From contig NZ_JHXK01000009.1 of assembly GCF_000621745.1 (NCBI RefSeq), forward strand, positions 211,051-275,050: 64,000 bases of DNA. Reading direction: 5' to 3'. A program made the position numbers and the translations under genes. Position 1 is the first letter of the stretch; the number at the start of each line of letters is the position of its first letter. This document shows positions 54,669 to 63,111 of the stretch, in pieces. The notes under the pieces were generated by a model, which worked only from the letters and a program-made list of their open reading frames with translations, was not told where the DNA came from and ran no database searches. Origin of the DNA: Clostridium beijerinckii HUN142. GTDB taxonomy: Bacteria; Bacillota; Clostridia; Clostridiales; Clostridiaceae.

Positions 54669-54992
54669 CTATTTTTTCTTTAAATCATTGATTTCTTTCT
54701 GCATATATAATATCTCTTTAGCTAAAGATAAAATTATTTCTGATGCCATTAATTGATCTTCAGCATGCATAAGTATTAGTGAAAGCTCTTGCTTATTTCC
54801 TTTTGCTTCTTCTTGTATAAGTTGTGCATGTGACTTATGCCCTTCTCTCATAAACACAGATGCATCTTCAAGTAATTTTTCTGCCTCTTCTTGATTTCCA
54901 CTTCTTCCTTTAATTAAAGCCTGGATTCCCATACTCTTTGCCGTTCCAACATTACTAATAATATTGAAAGCTATTAACTCCATTTCTTCCAT
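54669..54992 (-). CDS. celC: PTS lactose/cellobiose-type EIIA
   Basis: 107 aa, a three-helix EIIA. Helix 3 has ILMHAEDQLMASEIIL, where the histidine is phosphorylated by HPr; GHKSHAQLIQEEAKG marks helix 2. Works with EIIB (11 bp upstream) and EIIC. Last gene of the gh1-EIIC-EIIB-EIIA operon. The symbol follows the cellobiose naming; chitobiose-type members look the same. Confidence 0.88.
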   Translation of the reverse strand: MEEMELIAFNIISNVGTAKSMGIQALIKGRSGNQEEAEKLLEDASVFMREGHKSHAQLIQEEAKGNKQELSLILMHAEDQLMASEIILSLAKEILYMQKEINDLKKK

Positions 54993-55003
54993 CTTAAACC
55001 ACC

Positions 55004-55306
55004 TTATTTCATTAAATCTATAGCGAAAGTTAAAACTTTATCGGCATTCATTCTGCCATAATCCACCATACTAATAACTTCTACTGATATCTTATTTTCT
55101 ACTGTCTCTTTTATACTATCTTTCAAAAATCCAATTTGAGGTCCTAGTAGAATTACATCTGCACTTTGCCAACATTGAGATAAATCTGTCGAAGGTATAG
55201 CTTCTATTGTTACTTCTATACCCTTTTCTCCTGCCACTCTAATCATCTTTTGTACAAGCATTGATGTTGACATTCCTGCATTACATACTAACAATATCTT
55301 TTTCAT
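55004..55306 (-). CDS. celA: PTS lactose/cellobiose-type EIIB
   Basis: 100 aa. Active-site loop LLVCNAGMSTSMLVQKM (~4-20) with the phosphorylated cysteine; VILLGPQIGFL and VEVISMVDYGRMNADKVL are typical of cellobiose EIIB. Transfers phosphate from EIIA to the disaccharide held by EIIC. Between EIIC (38 bp) and EIIA. Confidence 0.9.
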   Translation of the reverse strand: MKKILLVCNAGMSTSMLVQKMIRVAGEKGIEVTIEAIPSTDLSQCWQSADVILLGPQIGFLKDSIKETVENKISVEVISMVDYGRMNADKVLTFAIDLMK

Positions 55307-55344
55307 AACAAAACATCTCCCTTTTATCTTTATATTCTTTCTAT

Positions 55345-56649
55345 TTATTCTTCAACCTGTTTTTTCTCTGAAACCTTTAAAAAAGGAATATACAGTAAGA
55401 CTGTAAGTACAATCATAATTATTTGAAATACTGAAGCTCTCCAATCTCCACCGGTTGCTAGAAATCCTGATAAAATTGGTGGAGTCGTCCAAGGTGTTTG
55501 AATTACTACTGGTGACATCCATCCTGCCTCAGTCACTAAGTATGCAGCAGTTAAGCAAATTGGTGAAGCTAATACAAATGGAATCATTAGTGTTAAATCA
55601 AATACTATTGGTAAACCAAATATAACTGGCTCATTAATATTAAATATACCTGGTGCTGTGGAAAGTTTAGCAATATCTCTATAATCCTTTCTCTTTGAGA
55701 ATAAGAATATAGCAATTAATAACGCAATAGTATTACCTGATCCACCCATTACCCCAAATGTATCCTTAAATGACATGCTAATTATGTGAGGGATAGGTTG
55801 ACCTTGAGCAAAAGCAGTCATATTTTCATTCATAGCTGTGTATAATACTGGATCCATAATTGGCGCAATTACCCCTCCTGGATGTATCCCTATTGCAAAT
55901 AATAAGTTAGACAACAGCATTAATATTATAAATCCTGGTAAACTAGTAACTAGAGCTACCAATGGTCGTTGTATTGTTTTTAAGATCAGTGAATTTATAT
56001 CTGTCCCAAAAAGTTGCTTTATTGCAAATGACACTACAGCAAAAATTAGAATAGTAATCATTATAGGTATTAAACTATTAAAAGACTTTGTAACGGCTGG
56101 AGGTACTGCTTCTCCACCTATATTAATCTTAAGTTTTTCATTTTTAGATAGCCACATAAATAATTCAGTTGATAATAGTGACATTATAATACCTACGAAC
56201 ATCCCACCTGAATTAGTGGAACTATAAGAAATAACTCCTGCAACTTTAACTGCCTCTTTAACTCCTACAGGTGTAGTTGAAATCACAAATGGTAATAAAA
56301 TAACAAATATTGAAATAGTTAGAAGAGCTGGTGCTATTGGATTTTCAAATTTCCTATTTATTGCTAAATGATATGCACATGCACCCGCTAGCAATACTGC
56401 TAAGAAATTCAAAGTACCATTATTAATAGATGTTCCAACATCTTGCCAAGTAGTTAATGTTGCTGGATTAATTATTTTAGACATAAATCCTGTCGGTTCA
56501 ATAACAACATAGTTAATGAAAATCATTAAGCCTGCAATAATAATGAATGGAATTAGTGATGCAAATGCATCTCTAAGTGATCTTAAGTGTATTTCTCCAC
56601 CTAACTTTTGCGATACTTTCCCTAGTTTTTCAAAAAATTTGTTCATCAA
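55345..56649 (-). CDS. celB: PTS lactose/cellobiose-type EIIC permease
   Basis: 434 aa, the usual EIIC(Lac) length, with about ten hydrophobic segments. Signature parts: IHLRSLRDAFASLIPFIIIAGL-like start (read as LRSLRDAFASLIPF), FKDTFGVMGGSGNTIALLIA (~290-309), and NINEPVIFGLPIVFDLTLMI-like block (INEPVIFGLPIVFDL). Takes up a beta-glucoside disaccharide as its 6-phosphate. 14 bp after the GH1 gene in the operon. Cellobiose is the likely substrate because of GH1; lichenan or gentiobiose sugars are possible. Confidence 0.9.
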   Translation of the reverse strand: MMNKFFEKLGKVSQKLGGEIHLRSLRDAFASLIPFIIIAGLMIFINYVVIEPTGFMSKIINPATLTTWQDVGTSINNGTLNFLAVLLAGACAYHLAINRKFENPIAPALLTISIFVILLPFVISTTPVGVKEAVKVAGVISYSSTNSGGMFVGIIMSLLSTELFMWLSKNEKLKINIGGEAVPPAVTKSFNSLIPIMITILIFAVVSFAIKQLFGTDINSLILKTIQRPLVALVTSLPGFIILMLLSNLLFAIGIHPGGVIAPIMDPVLYTAMNENMTAFAQGQPIPHIISMSFKDTFGVMGGSGNTIALLIAIFLFSKRKDYRDIAKLSTAPGIFNINEPVIFGLPIVFDLTLMIPFVLASPICLTAAYLVTEAGWMSPVVIQTPWTTPPILSGFLATGGDWRASVFQIIMIVLTVLLYIPFLKVSEKKQVEE

Positions 56650-56663
56650 TATTCCCCCTTTTT

Positions 56664-58052
56664 TTATTCTTCAAAACCATTATTTGTAGCTAATAGTTTA
56701 TAAAACTCTCCACTTTTCTTTACTGTTCTCTTTTGAGTTTTTAAATCTAAACTAACTAAACCATACCTATTTTTATATGCATTCATCCATGACCAACAAT
56801 CAATGAATGTCCATAGATGATATCCTTTTATATTACATCCCTCTTCAATTGCTTTATGAACATATTTTAAATGTCCCTTAATGAAATTAATTCTGTATTC
56901 ATCATTAATTTGTCCATTTTCAAGAAAACGTTCTTCATCTGTAACGCCCATACCATTTTCAGATATAAAAGCTTCTATGTTTCCATAATTTTCTTTAACA
57001 TCATTGCAAAGATCTAGTATTCCCTTCTCGTATATTTCCCATCCTCTATAATTATTAAACTTTCTTCCTGGCATTATATATGGATCAAAAAACCATTCTG
57101 GCATAAATGGAGAATTAGGATTCACAGCATTTTCTCTCGCCTTTGCTCTTCTTGGTTCATAATAATTTATTCCTAAAATTTGAGCTGTATTTTCTTTAAT
57201 TATTTTTAGCTCATCATCTGTATATATAGGAATTTGGTTATATTTTTTAAGAGTATCTACTAACTTCTTAGGAAATTCGCCTTTTACACAAGGATCTAAG
57301 AAGCTCCTATTATAAAATAAGTCACAATATTCTGCTGCCTCGACATCATACTTATTTGAACTTCTTGGATAAGTAGGACTAAGATTTAATATTACTCCAA
57401 TTTTAGATTTTAGATTGTGTTTTTTAAATCTTTCAATGGCTTTTGCATGTGCAAGAATTGTATTAAAAGCTACTTGTGCACCCCTCTTAAAATCTATTAT
57501 GTTTGGATAGTGAAAATCTTGTAAGTACCCTCCAAGTACTGGTCCTAAAGGTTCATTAAATGTAAACCAATGCTCTGCTCTGTCTCCAAATAATTCAAAA
57601 CACTTATCTGCATAGTTCACATATGCCTCAACGACCTCTTTACTTTCCCATCCTCCCTTTTCCTGCATTACTAACGGCATATCAAAGTGATATAAGTTAA
57701 TAAAAGGCTTTACATCATTAGCTAAAAATGAATTAATTACATTATTATAAAATTCAACTGCTTTTTCATTAACTTCTCCATCTCCATTTGGAAATAATCG
57801 AGCCCACGAAATAGACATTCTAAATGAATTATGTCCAAGTTCCTTCATTAATTTGATATCATCTTCATACCTATAGAAGAAATCTGAAGTAATATTTGGT
57901 CCAACTTCATCATAAAATCTGTTTTTTTCTAATTGAAACCAATGATCCCAAATAGTTTTTCCTTTATCAGTATTACCTTTGCCTTCTGATTGCTCTGCTG
58001 ATGAGGCACTCCCCCACCAAAATCCTTCTGGAAATTCATAAAATTTTTTCAT
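56664..58052 (-). CDS. GH1 6-phospho-beta-glucosidase
   Basis: 462 aa, normal GH1 size. Acid/base in HWFTFNEPLGPVLGGY (~160-175), nucleophile in AFISENGMGVTDEE (~360-373), N-terminal signature FPEGFWWGSASSAEQSEG (~7-24) and the phospho-sugar loop region near the C-terminus (SLDLKTQKRTVKKSGEFYK). It hydrolyses the disaccharide phosphate delivered by the PTS to glucose and glucose-6-phosphate. First gene of the operon; GGGAG before its ATG; strong promoter and operators in the divergent region at 58079-58186. Confidence 0.9.
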   Translation of the reverse strand: MKKFYEFPEGFWWGSASSAEQSEGKGNTDKGKTIWDHWFQLEKNRFYDEVGPNITSDFFYRYEDDIKLMKELGHNSFRMSISWARLFPNGDGEVNEKAVEFYNNVINSFLANDVKPFINLYHFDMPLVMQEKGGWESKEVVEAYVNYADKCFELFGDRAEHWFTFNEPLGPVLGGYLQDFHYPNIIDFKRGAQVAFNTILAHAKAIERFKKHNLKSKIGVILNLSPTYPRSSNKYDVEAAEYCDLFYNRSFLDPCVKGEFPKKLVDTLKKYNQIPIYTDDELKIIKENTAQILGINYYEPRRAKARENAVNPNSPFMPEWFFDPYIMPGRKFNNYRGWEIYEKGILDLCNDVKENYGNIEAFISENGMGVTDEERFLENGQINDEYRINFIKGHLKYVHKAIEEGCNIKGYHLWTFIDCWSWMNAYKNRYGLVSLDLKTQKRTVKKSGEFYKLLATNNGFEE

Positions 58053-58078
58053 AAGTAACTCCCATCTTATATATATTA

Positions 58079-58103
58079 TGTTTCTCGTCTCGAGCAGAAA
58101 ACA
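58079..58103 (-). promoter_or_regulatory. Dyad in the 5' leader of the cellobiose-type operon
   Basis: TGTTT at 58079-58083 and AAACA at 58099-58103 flank an inner CTCGAG palindrome. The 25-bp site lies just after the expected start point of the minus-strand promoter. Its outline (TGTTTTC...GAAACA) recalls LacI/CcpA-type sites, but the centre does not fit a cre. Confidence 0.4.
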
Positions 58104-58115
58104 TTTTCAATTATG

Positions 58116-58225
58116 ATTATATATGTCCTTTTCAAAATAATCAATACCTTTTTATAAAAGATATATACCTTTTATAAAAAGATATATAAATACCAGTATA
58201 TTTTTATTTATATCTGATATATAAT
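58116..58225. promoter_or_regulatory. Divergent promoters with 21-bp tandem operators
   Basis: Minus strand: -35 TTGATT at 58144-58139, 17-bp spacer, -10 TATAAT at 58121-58116. Directly behind it are two direct repeats of 21 bp at 58144-58164 and 58165-58186 (ATACCTTTTTATAAAAGATAT then ATACCTTTTATAAAAAGATA), each holding a near-perfect CTTTTTATAAAAG palindrome. Plus strand: -10 TATAAT at 58220-58225 for the GntR gene. The repeats are the likely GntR operators. Confidence 0.65.
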
Positions 58226-58261
58226 ATATGTGTGGAAACAATTGAGAAAGGAAGATTATAT

Positions 58262-58972
58262 ATGCCGCCTAAATACAAAGTAGTATATGAAGATATAAAG
58301 AATAAGATAAATAACTATATTTATAAAACCAATGAGAAAATTCCAGATGGAGATTCTTTAGCTGAATGCTATAATTGCAGTAAACTTACAATAGCTAAAG
58401 CATTAGATTTATTAGTTCAAGAAGGTATGCTAATAAGACGACAGGGCTCTGGTACTTATGTTAAGGAGAATCTATCTAGCAGAACTACTATAGAATTAGA
58501 TAATATTTCAGGTTATTCTAAAAAATTTAGTAAAGAGCATCTGAAATCAACGATGATAGATTTTTCTATTATCACACCACCTAAAGAAATTGCAGAAAAA
58601 CTTAACATCACTGATGAATATATATATAAAATTTTACGATTACGTTCTGTAGATAATGACCCACAAATACTAGAAGAAACTTATATGCCTATTTATGTTA
58701 TACCTGGATTAAAAGAACAACATTTAGAAGGCTCTATTTATGATTACATAACTAATGAACTTGGATTTAAAATTCAAAGTGCCCACATCTCTATAAAAGG
58801 TGATGAGGCTAACTCTAACGATAAACTTTATTTAAATTTGACAGAGTCTGACTTTATTATAGAACTTGAGAAAATATGTTATTTAGAAAATGGTAAGATT
58901 TTCGAATATTCGAAAACGCATCATAGATATGACGTCTTTAAATTCAATACTGTTTTAGTAAATAATATTTAA
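58262..58972 (+). CDS. GntR/HutC-family transcriptional repressor
   Basis: 236 aa from the ATG at 58262 (AAAGGAAG 7 bases before; the GTG at 58232 is unsupported). GntR winged HTH 1-~70: KYKVVYEDIKNKINNYIY, LAECYNCSKLTIAKALDLLV, MLIRRQGSGTYVKE. C-terminal UTRA effector domain ~90-230 (ILRLRSVDNDPQILEETYMP). UTRA regulators bind a sugar phosphate and leave DNA. It is divergent from the cellobiose-type PTS operon, and likely represses it and itself at the 21-bp repeats. Confidence 0.9.
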   Translation: MPPKYKVVYEDIKNKINNYIYKTNEKIPDGDSLAECYNCSKLTIAKALDLLVQEGMLIRRQGSGTYVKENLSSRTTIELDNISGYSKKFSKEHLKSTMIDFSIITPPKEIAEKLNITDEYIYKILRLRSVDNDPQILEETYMPIYVIPGLKEQHLEGSIYDYITNELGFKIQSAHISIKGDEANSNDKLYLNLTESDFIIELEKICYLENGKIFEYSKTHHRYDVFKFNTVLVNNI

Positions 58973-59049
58973 ATCAATTCCTTCTTCTGTGTAGCTTATT
59001 ATATAATCATCTAATTAAAATTCATGATTTGTGGACTACCAGTGACAAT

Positions 59050-59103
59050 AAAAAAACACGACCACTTGTAAGCAGCTATTTAAGCCACATACAAATGGTC
59101 GTG
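59050..59103 (-). terminator. Terminator of the CHASE3 MCP gene (repeat family)
   Basis: Stem CACGACCACTTGTA (59057-59070) / TACAAATGGTCGTG (59090-59103) with the loop AGCAGCTATTTAAGCCACA; minus strand continues GTTTTTTTATTG. Homologous to 24287-24345, with a T-A to G-C compensating change in the stem. Confidence 0.85.
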
Positions 59104-59116
59104 GGTTTGAAATTGA

Positions 59117-60838
59117 CTAATATTTAAACAAATTAACGTTTTTTTGTAATTCTATTGATAAATCATTCAATACATTTGCCAAACTTGCCATATCGGTTAT
59201 ACCTAAAACCTGTTCCTCTACAGATGCAGATACTTCTTCTGCTGAAGTTGATGATTCTTCTGTTATAGCTGAAACATTTTGTAACGATGCATTTAGATGT
59301 TCTACTTGTTCAATTACCTTATTTATTTTACTGCTCGTTGATTCAATTTTAGATACCATATCATTTATTTGCTCATAAATCTGCGTAAAAGAATCTTGTG
59401 TTTGTCTTGTAGCCGCCTCTTGCTCGTAAATGGTCATTTCACTTTCTTTCATTTGGGTTACAGTTTGTCCAACAGCTGCCTGAATTTCTGAAATTGTCGT
59501 AAATACCTCTCCAGTTGATTTAAGAGAAAGCTCAGCCAATTTTCTTACTTCCTCAGCAACTACCGTAAATCCTTTCCCATGTTCACCAGCCCTGGCAGCC
59601 TCAATTGCAGCATTCAAAGCCAACAAGTTAGTTTGCTCAGCAATACCGTTTATGGTCTCTGCAATCTTATTTATCGAATCTGTTTTCAACACTAATCCTT
59701 CAACAGCATTTTTAACTTCTTTAGATATATCTACTGTTTGGTTCATATGAATAGTTTGGTTTTTGATTATATTTTGCCCCTCATATACAATTTTTCCAAC
59801 CTGCTTTCCATTTTCAATCAAATTATTTAACTCAACAGAAGTATCCTGGGACATTTTGTTTATATTATCAGCCATGTTGCTTAGAGAATATACTTCTTTA
59901 GCGACTTCCTGATTACCAATAGCCATTTCTCCAACTATAGATGCCATTTCTTCAGAAGATTTACTTATTTCTTTGGCGCCAACAGATAATGTTGAGGCTT
60001 TCTCACTTAATATATTGGAACTTTGAGCTACTTGAGAAATCGTTTTTCTAGTCTTTCCTAACATCAAATTAAATTTTTGTGCCATTAAACCAAGCTCATC
60101 TTTATTTGATAGTTCAACTTTTTGTGTTAAATCTCCATCTGCCTCTGCGATATTCGATAACTTTAAGGTTAACATTCCAATGGCCTTAATAATATTTCGT
60201 GAAATTATTAAAGCTAAAAATACAGCAAGGATTAAACCAATTACTCCCCCGCCAATCATAACAATTCTTGTATTTCTTTCAGTTATCTTTAAATTTTCAG
60301 TACGTTGATCCAATAAACTACTCTCTTCCTGCTTTATATCACTGATCAATTTTCTCATATCGTCCATTGACTTCTTGCCATTTTGAGACATTTCAAAATT
60401 TATAACATCTGTTATATTTCCTTGATTCGAATTAACCTTTTGACGAATAGTTATCAAAGAAGAACTTTCTGATTTTGACCAATCTTGATAATCCTTGAAC
60501 AAATCATCTATCCTTTGTTGTTGTTTAGAATTATCGGAAGTTAGTTCTTTTATCTTCTGAATATGTTTTTGAAAATCGATCTCGCCCTGATTATATGGCT
60601 GCAAGAACGTGTCTTGACCTGTAATAGCATATCCTCTTAAACCTGTTTCCATGTTAACTAGGCTTTCCAAAATATTATCTGCCTCACCAATAACCTGATA
60701 TGTATGAATGTTCCAAGCAACAACCTGAGACTCCTCATTAAAATTCCTGTAAGAAAAAGATAAAACTAAAATCATAATTAAAGTGATAACTCCAAATCCT
60801 AAGTATAACTTAGTACCTATTTTAAATTTATTTAACAT
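59117..60838 (-). CDS. Methyl-accepting chemotaxis protein with CHASE3 sensor
   Basis: 573 aa. TM1 ~11-30; extracellular CHASE3 domain ~35-180 ([20 protein letters not shown]); TM2 ~190-212; HAMP ~213-270 ([20 protein letters not shown]); signalling domain with [20 protein letters not shown] and [20 protein letters not shown] third sensor class beside the 4HB and Cache types in this window. The C-terminus ([17 protein letters not shown]) lacks a pentapeptide tail. A 13-bp dyad lies in the leader at 60914-60951, and a strong terminator follows at 59050-59103. Confidence 0.93.
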   Translation of the reverse strand: MLNKFKIGTKLYLGFGVITLIMILVLSFSYRNFNEESQVVAWNIHTYQVIGEADNILESLVNMETGLRGYAITGQDTFLQPYNQGEIDFQKHIQKIKELTSDNSKQQQRIDDLFKDYQDWSKSESSSLITIRQKVNSNQGNITDVINFEMSQNGKKSMDDMRKLISDIKQEESSLLDQRTENLKITERNTRIVMIGGGVIGLILAVFLALIISRNIIKAIGMLTLKLSNIAEADGDLTQKVELSNKDELGLMAQKFNLMLGKTRKTISQVAQSSNILSEKASTLSVGAKEISKSSEEMASIVGEMAIGNQEVAKEVYSLSNMADNINKMSQDTSVELNNLIENGKQVGKIVYEGQNIIKNQTIHMNQTVDISKEVKNAVEGLVLKTDSINKIAETINGIAEQTNLLALNAAIEAARAGEHGKGFTVVAEEVRKLAELSLKSTGEVFTTISEIQAAVGQTVTQMKESEMTIYEQEAATRQTQDSFTQIYEQINDMVSKIESTSSKINKVIEQVEHLNASLQNVSAITEESSTSAEEVSASVEEQVLGITDMASLANVLNDLSIELQKNVNLFKY

Positions 60839-60913
60839 TTATAACACACCCTTTTCTCTTTTAAATTTCGCTTATAAATTTTTACATTAACTATATATAC
60901 TCTAACAAATAAA

Positions 60914-60951
60914 CTACATTAAATTAACTCCTGTCCATTAATTTAATGTAG
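60914..60951 (-). promoter_or_regulatory. Inverted repeat in the leader of an MCP gene
   Basis: CTACATTAAATTA (60914-60926) and TAATTTAATGTAG (60939-60951), perfect 13 bp, 12-base loop ACTCCTGTCCAT, 76 bases before the MCP start. Confidence 0.5.
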
Positions 60952-61062
60952 CAAATTAATTAGAACTTATATATTAAGTCGTGATATTTCAATACTTAAA
61001 AAGTACTTAAATATTAAGCAAAAGTAAACGCTTATCATTAGTTTTCCATTTAGATACTTATA

Positions 61063-61480
61063 TTACTTTAAATTGGCAGCAACAAATTTAATAGCTTCGT
61101 GAGGAATTCTTAAAATCTCGTTATCTATACCAACCCAAAATTCTAGAGTATTTTTATTATTTTCCATGATTAAATTTCTGCTCTATTGATACTTTTTTAG
61201 CATGGATGGATGATACCCAAACCTTCCACTAAACTTAATACAATAACAACATTTACTCTAAGGTTGACATTTTATTGGTCTAATTCATCTACTTCAAAAA
61301 AGTATCTTTAAGCATTTCTACTATCCAGCTAATTTTCTAATAAAAATAAACGATTGCATAGGCTTCAATGTTGATATTTTAGCCCCAGGCTGTCATGTTC
61401 CTAAATCAATTTAGCCCATATGGCTTTGTGTTTTATTCTTTCAAGCAGCATGCCCCAATATGATAACCTCCCTTAGTATT
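61063..61480 (-). other. Decayed coding-like stretch, possible transposase remnant
   Basis: A 34-codon frame at 61063-61167 (MENNKNTLEFWVGIDNEILR to FVAANLK) has no ribosome site. Just upstream on the minus strand FSGRFGYHPSMLKKVSIEQK resembles the N-terminal GRPGYHPxMLLK block of IS1182/IS5-type transposases, out of frame with other pieces. Nothing intact was found in the 60952-61619 gap. Confidence 0.3.
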
Positions 61481-61619
61481 AAGTCCTATCTATATGCTTA
61501 TTCGTAATAAGTATAACAAAATACTACTAATTTACAATGTATTTTTTAGAATTCCTTAAATTACACATTTTACTTCAATTTACAATAAAATTAACACCCT
61601 TACCTAAATATAATAAAGA

Positions 61620-62090
61620 TTTGATTGCTTATAAAGCTTCTTCATCAGTACAACTATACGTAGATTTATAATTAGAAATAAATCCTACAATTTTATCTAC
61701 CTTTATAACAGGTACTTCGCAATTCCCAACACCTTCAACAATGTTTTTTTCATTTGAGAGTACTATTATCCCTAAAGCAGTATATCTTTTTTCTTTGAAA
61801 TTCTCTTTTAATACATCATGTCTGTCTACTTGAGCTACAAGACTTAACATTGTAATCTACTCTTCTCCAAATTCCAGTACTATCAATTATTATCTTAAGC
61901 CATTCTCCCACCTTCATTTTTATTCTCTATATGAAATATTCCGGCAGGCCCAATTACTGTGACATAAAATTCATCACTTTCAATTCTGTGATTTAGATTT
62001 ACATTATGTATAACCTTATATTCACTTGGAAGCAATTTTAAATTATAAGCAAGATTTTCTTCCCCTCTTTTTCCACTCTCATTGATTGTA
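61620..62090 (-). pseudogene. Decayed NERD-domain gene
   Basis: The stretch is a diverged copy of 41650-42140 in the NERD gene: ENFKEKRYTALGIIVLSNEK, NCEVPVIKVDKIVGFISNYK and TYSCTDEEAL against the intact protein, then broken pieces of the HIENKN region and the YKVI.NVNL.HRIES part. Frameshifts around 61850-61920 and loss of the N-terminus rule out a working protein. Confidence 0.8.
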
Positions 62091-62262
62091 ATTTAATAAC
62101 ATCTGCATAAATATTTATTTATATTATAGATATTCAAATTTAGCAAAAATAAAATTTACAAATACTTCACTCTTTTGAATACAACACTCCCTTTTATTCT
62201 GCAAAATGTACGTTTTATTCCAATAATGTTGAGTTTGCATCAAATATAATATATTATTTACT

Positions 62263-62805
62263 CAAACAATGGTACTATATCAAATCAAAAAGTTGGTCCG
62301 GCATCACTGTTGGTTTGGATCATCATATCATTATTATCATTTCCTCTTGTATTTGTTTTAGGTAAGTTATCAAAGAAAATTCCTAAAGCAGGAGGCATTG
62401 CATCTTTTATGGAAAAAGCTTTTGATTCAAAGGCTGGTGCAATTACAAGTTGGATTCTTCTAGGATCAATTCCAATTGGAGTTGCAGCTATTGCTTTAAG
62501 CGGTGCATATTATTTGACTTATATTTTTCCACTTTCATTTACAGAATTAATTTTAGTTGCAGCATTTATGCTTTACTTTTCAATTTACTTAAATATTAAA
62601 GGAATTGATATTTCATCAAAAATTTGTTCATTAATAATGGAATTAAATTATCGAAATACTTTAGCCTAGAATAGATATATTTGCCCTAACTTCTTTTATT
62701 ATTTGTTTAATGATTTTACTTTGTAGTGGTCTCATTGCTTTATTTCCTATTGCCTTAGCAATTATTTGGTTCATTTATATTGGGCTAAAACCTAAAGACA
62801 AGTAA
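62263..62805 (+). pseudogene. Truncated APC-family amino-acid transporter
   Basis: Translation begins in mid-protein with KVGPASLLVWIIISLLSFPL, the second TM segment of APC permeases, continues through LSKKIPKAGGIASFMEKAFD and two more TM segments to ~62640, and then shifts frame. A last piece, ICLMILLCSGLIALFPIALA up to IGLKPKDK (stop 62803-62805), is the C-terminal TM pair. The first TM and the whole middle are missing, so it is an internally deleted remnant. Confidence 0.75.
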
Positions 62806-62945
62806 TTATAAAAAGCTGAAATATTTTTAATAATTCATCTTTAGGCAAAAACATAGTCTGTGCCCCCTTCATTTAAATAATTTACTATATCGTCTTCATG
62901 GCGTTTACACAGATTATTTTATGCTTATTATTAGTATGCATAGTC

Positions 62946-62981
62946 ACTCCAAATGTTAGATTTTTGTCTAACATTTAGAGT
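62946..62981. other. Hairpin after the permease remnant
   Basis: ACTCCAAATGTTAGA (62946-62960) / TCTAACATTTAGAGT (62967-62981), one mismatch, loop TTTTTG. No U run on either strand; possibly an old terminator of the permease gene. Confidence 0.4.
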
Positions 62982-63023
62982 GCACTTCATAGCAAGTGGT
63001 TTTCTTTTAAACTCTAAAGCACA

Positions 63024-63070
63024 TAATAAAAAAAGCTATCTTCAAATATATTGATTATTTAAAGATAGCT
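63024..63070 (-). terminator. Terminator of the fructose PTS gene
   Basis: AGCTATCTT (63034-63042) / AAGATAGCT (63062-63070) with an AT-rich partly paired loop; the minus strand continues TTTTTTTATTATG. Confidence 0.8.
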
Positions 63071-63111
63071 CTTTGATTAATATATATTATGAATTAATAA
63101 ATTATGAACTA

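Noticed and set aside
58144..58186. CRISPR-like tandem repeats
   Set aside because: Only two adjacent 21-bp units without spacers; better read as operators.
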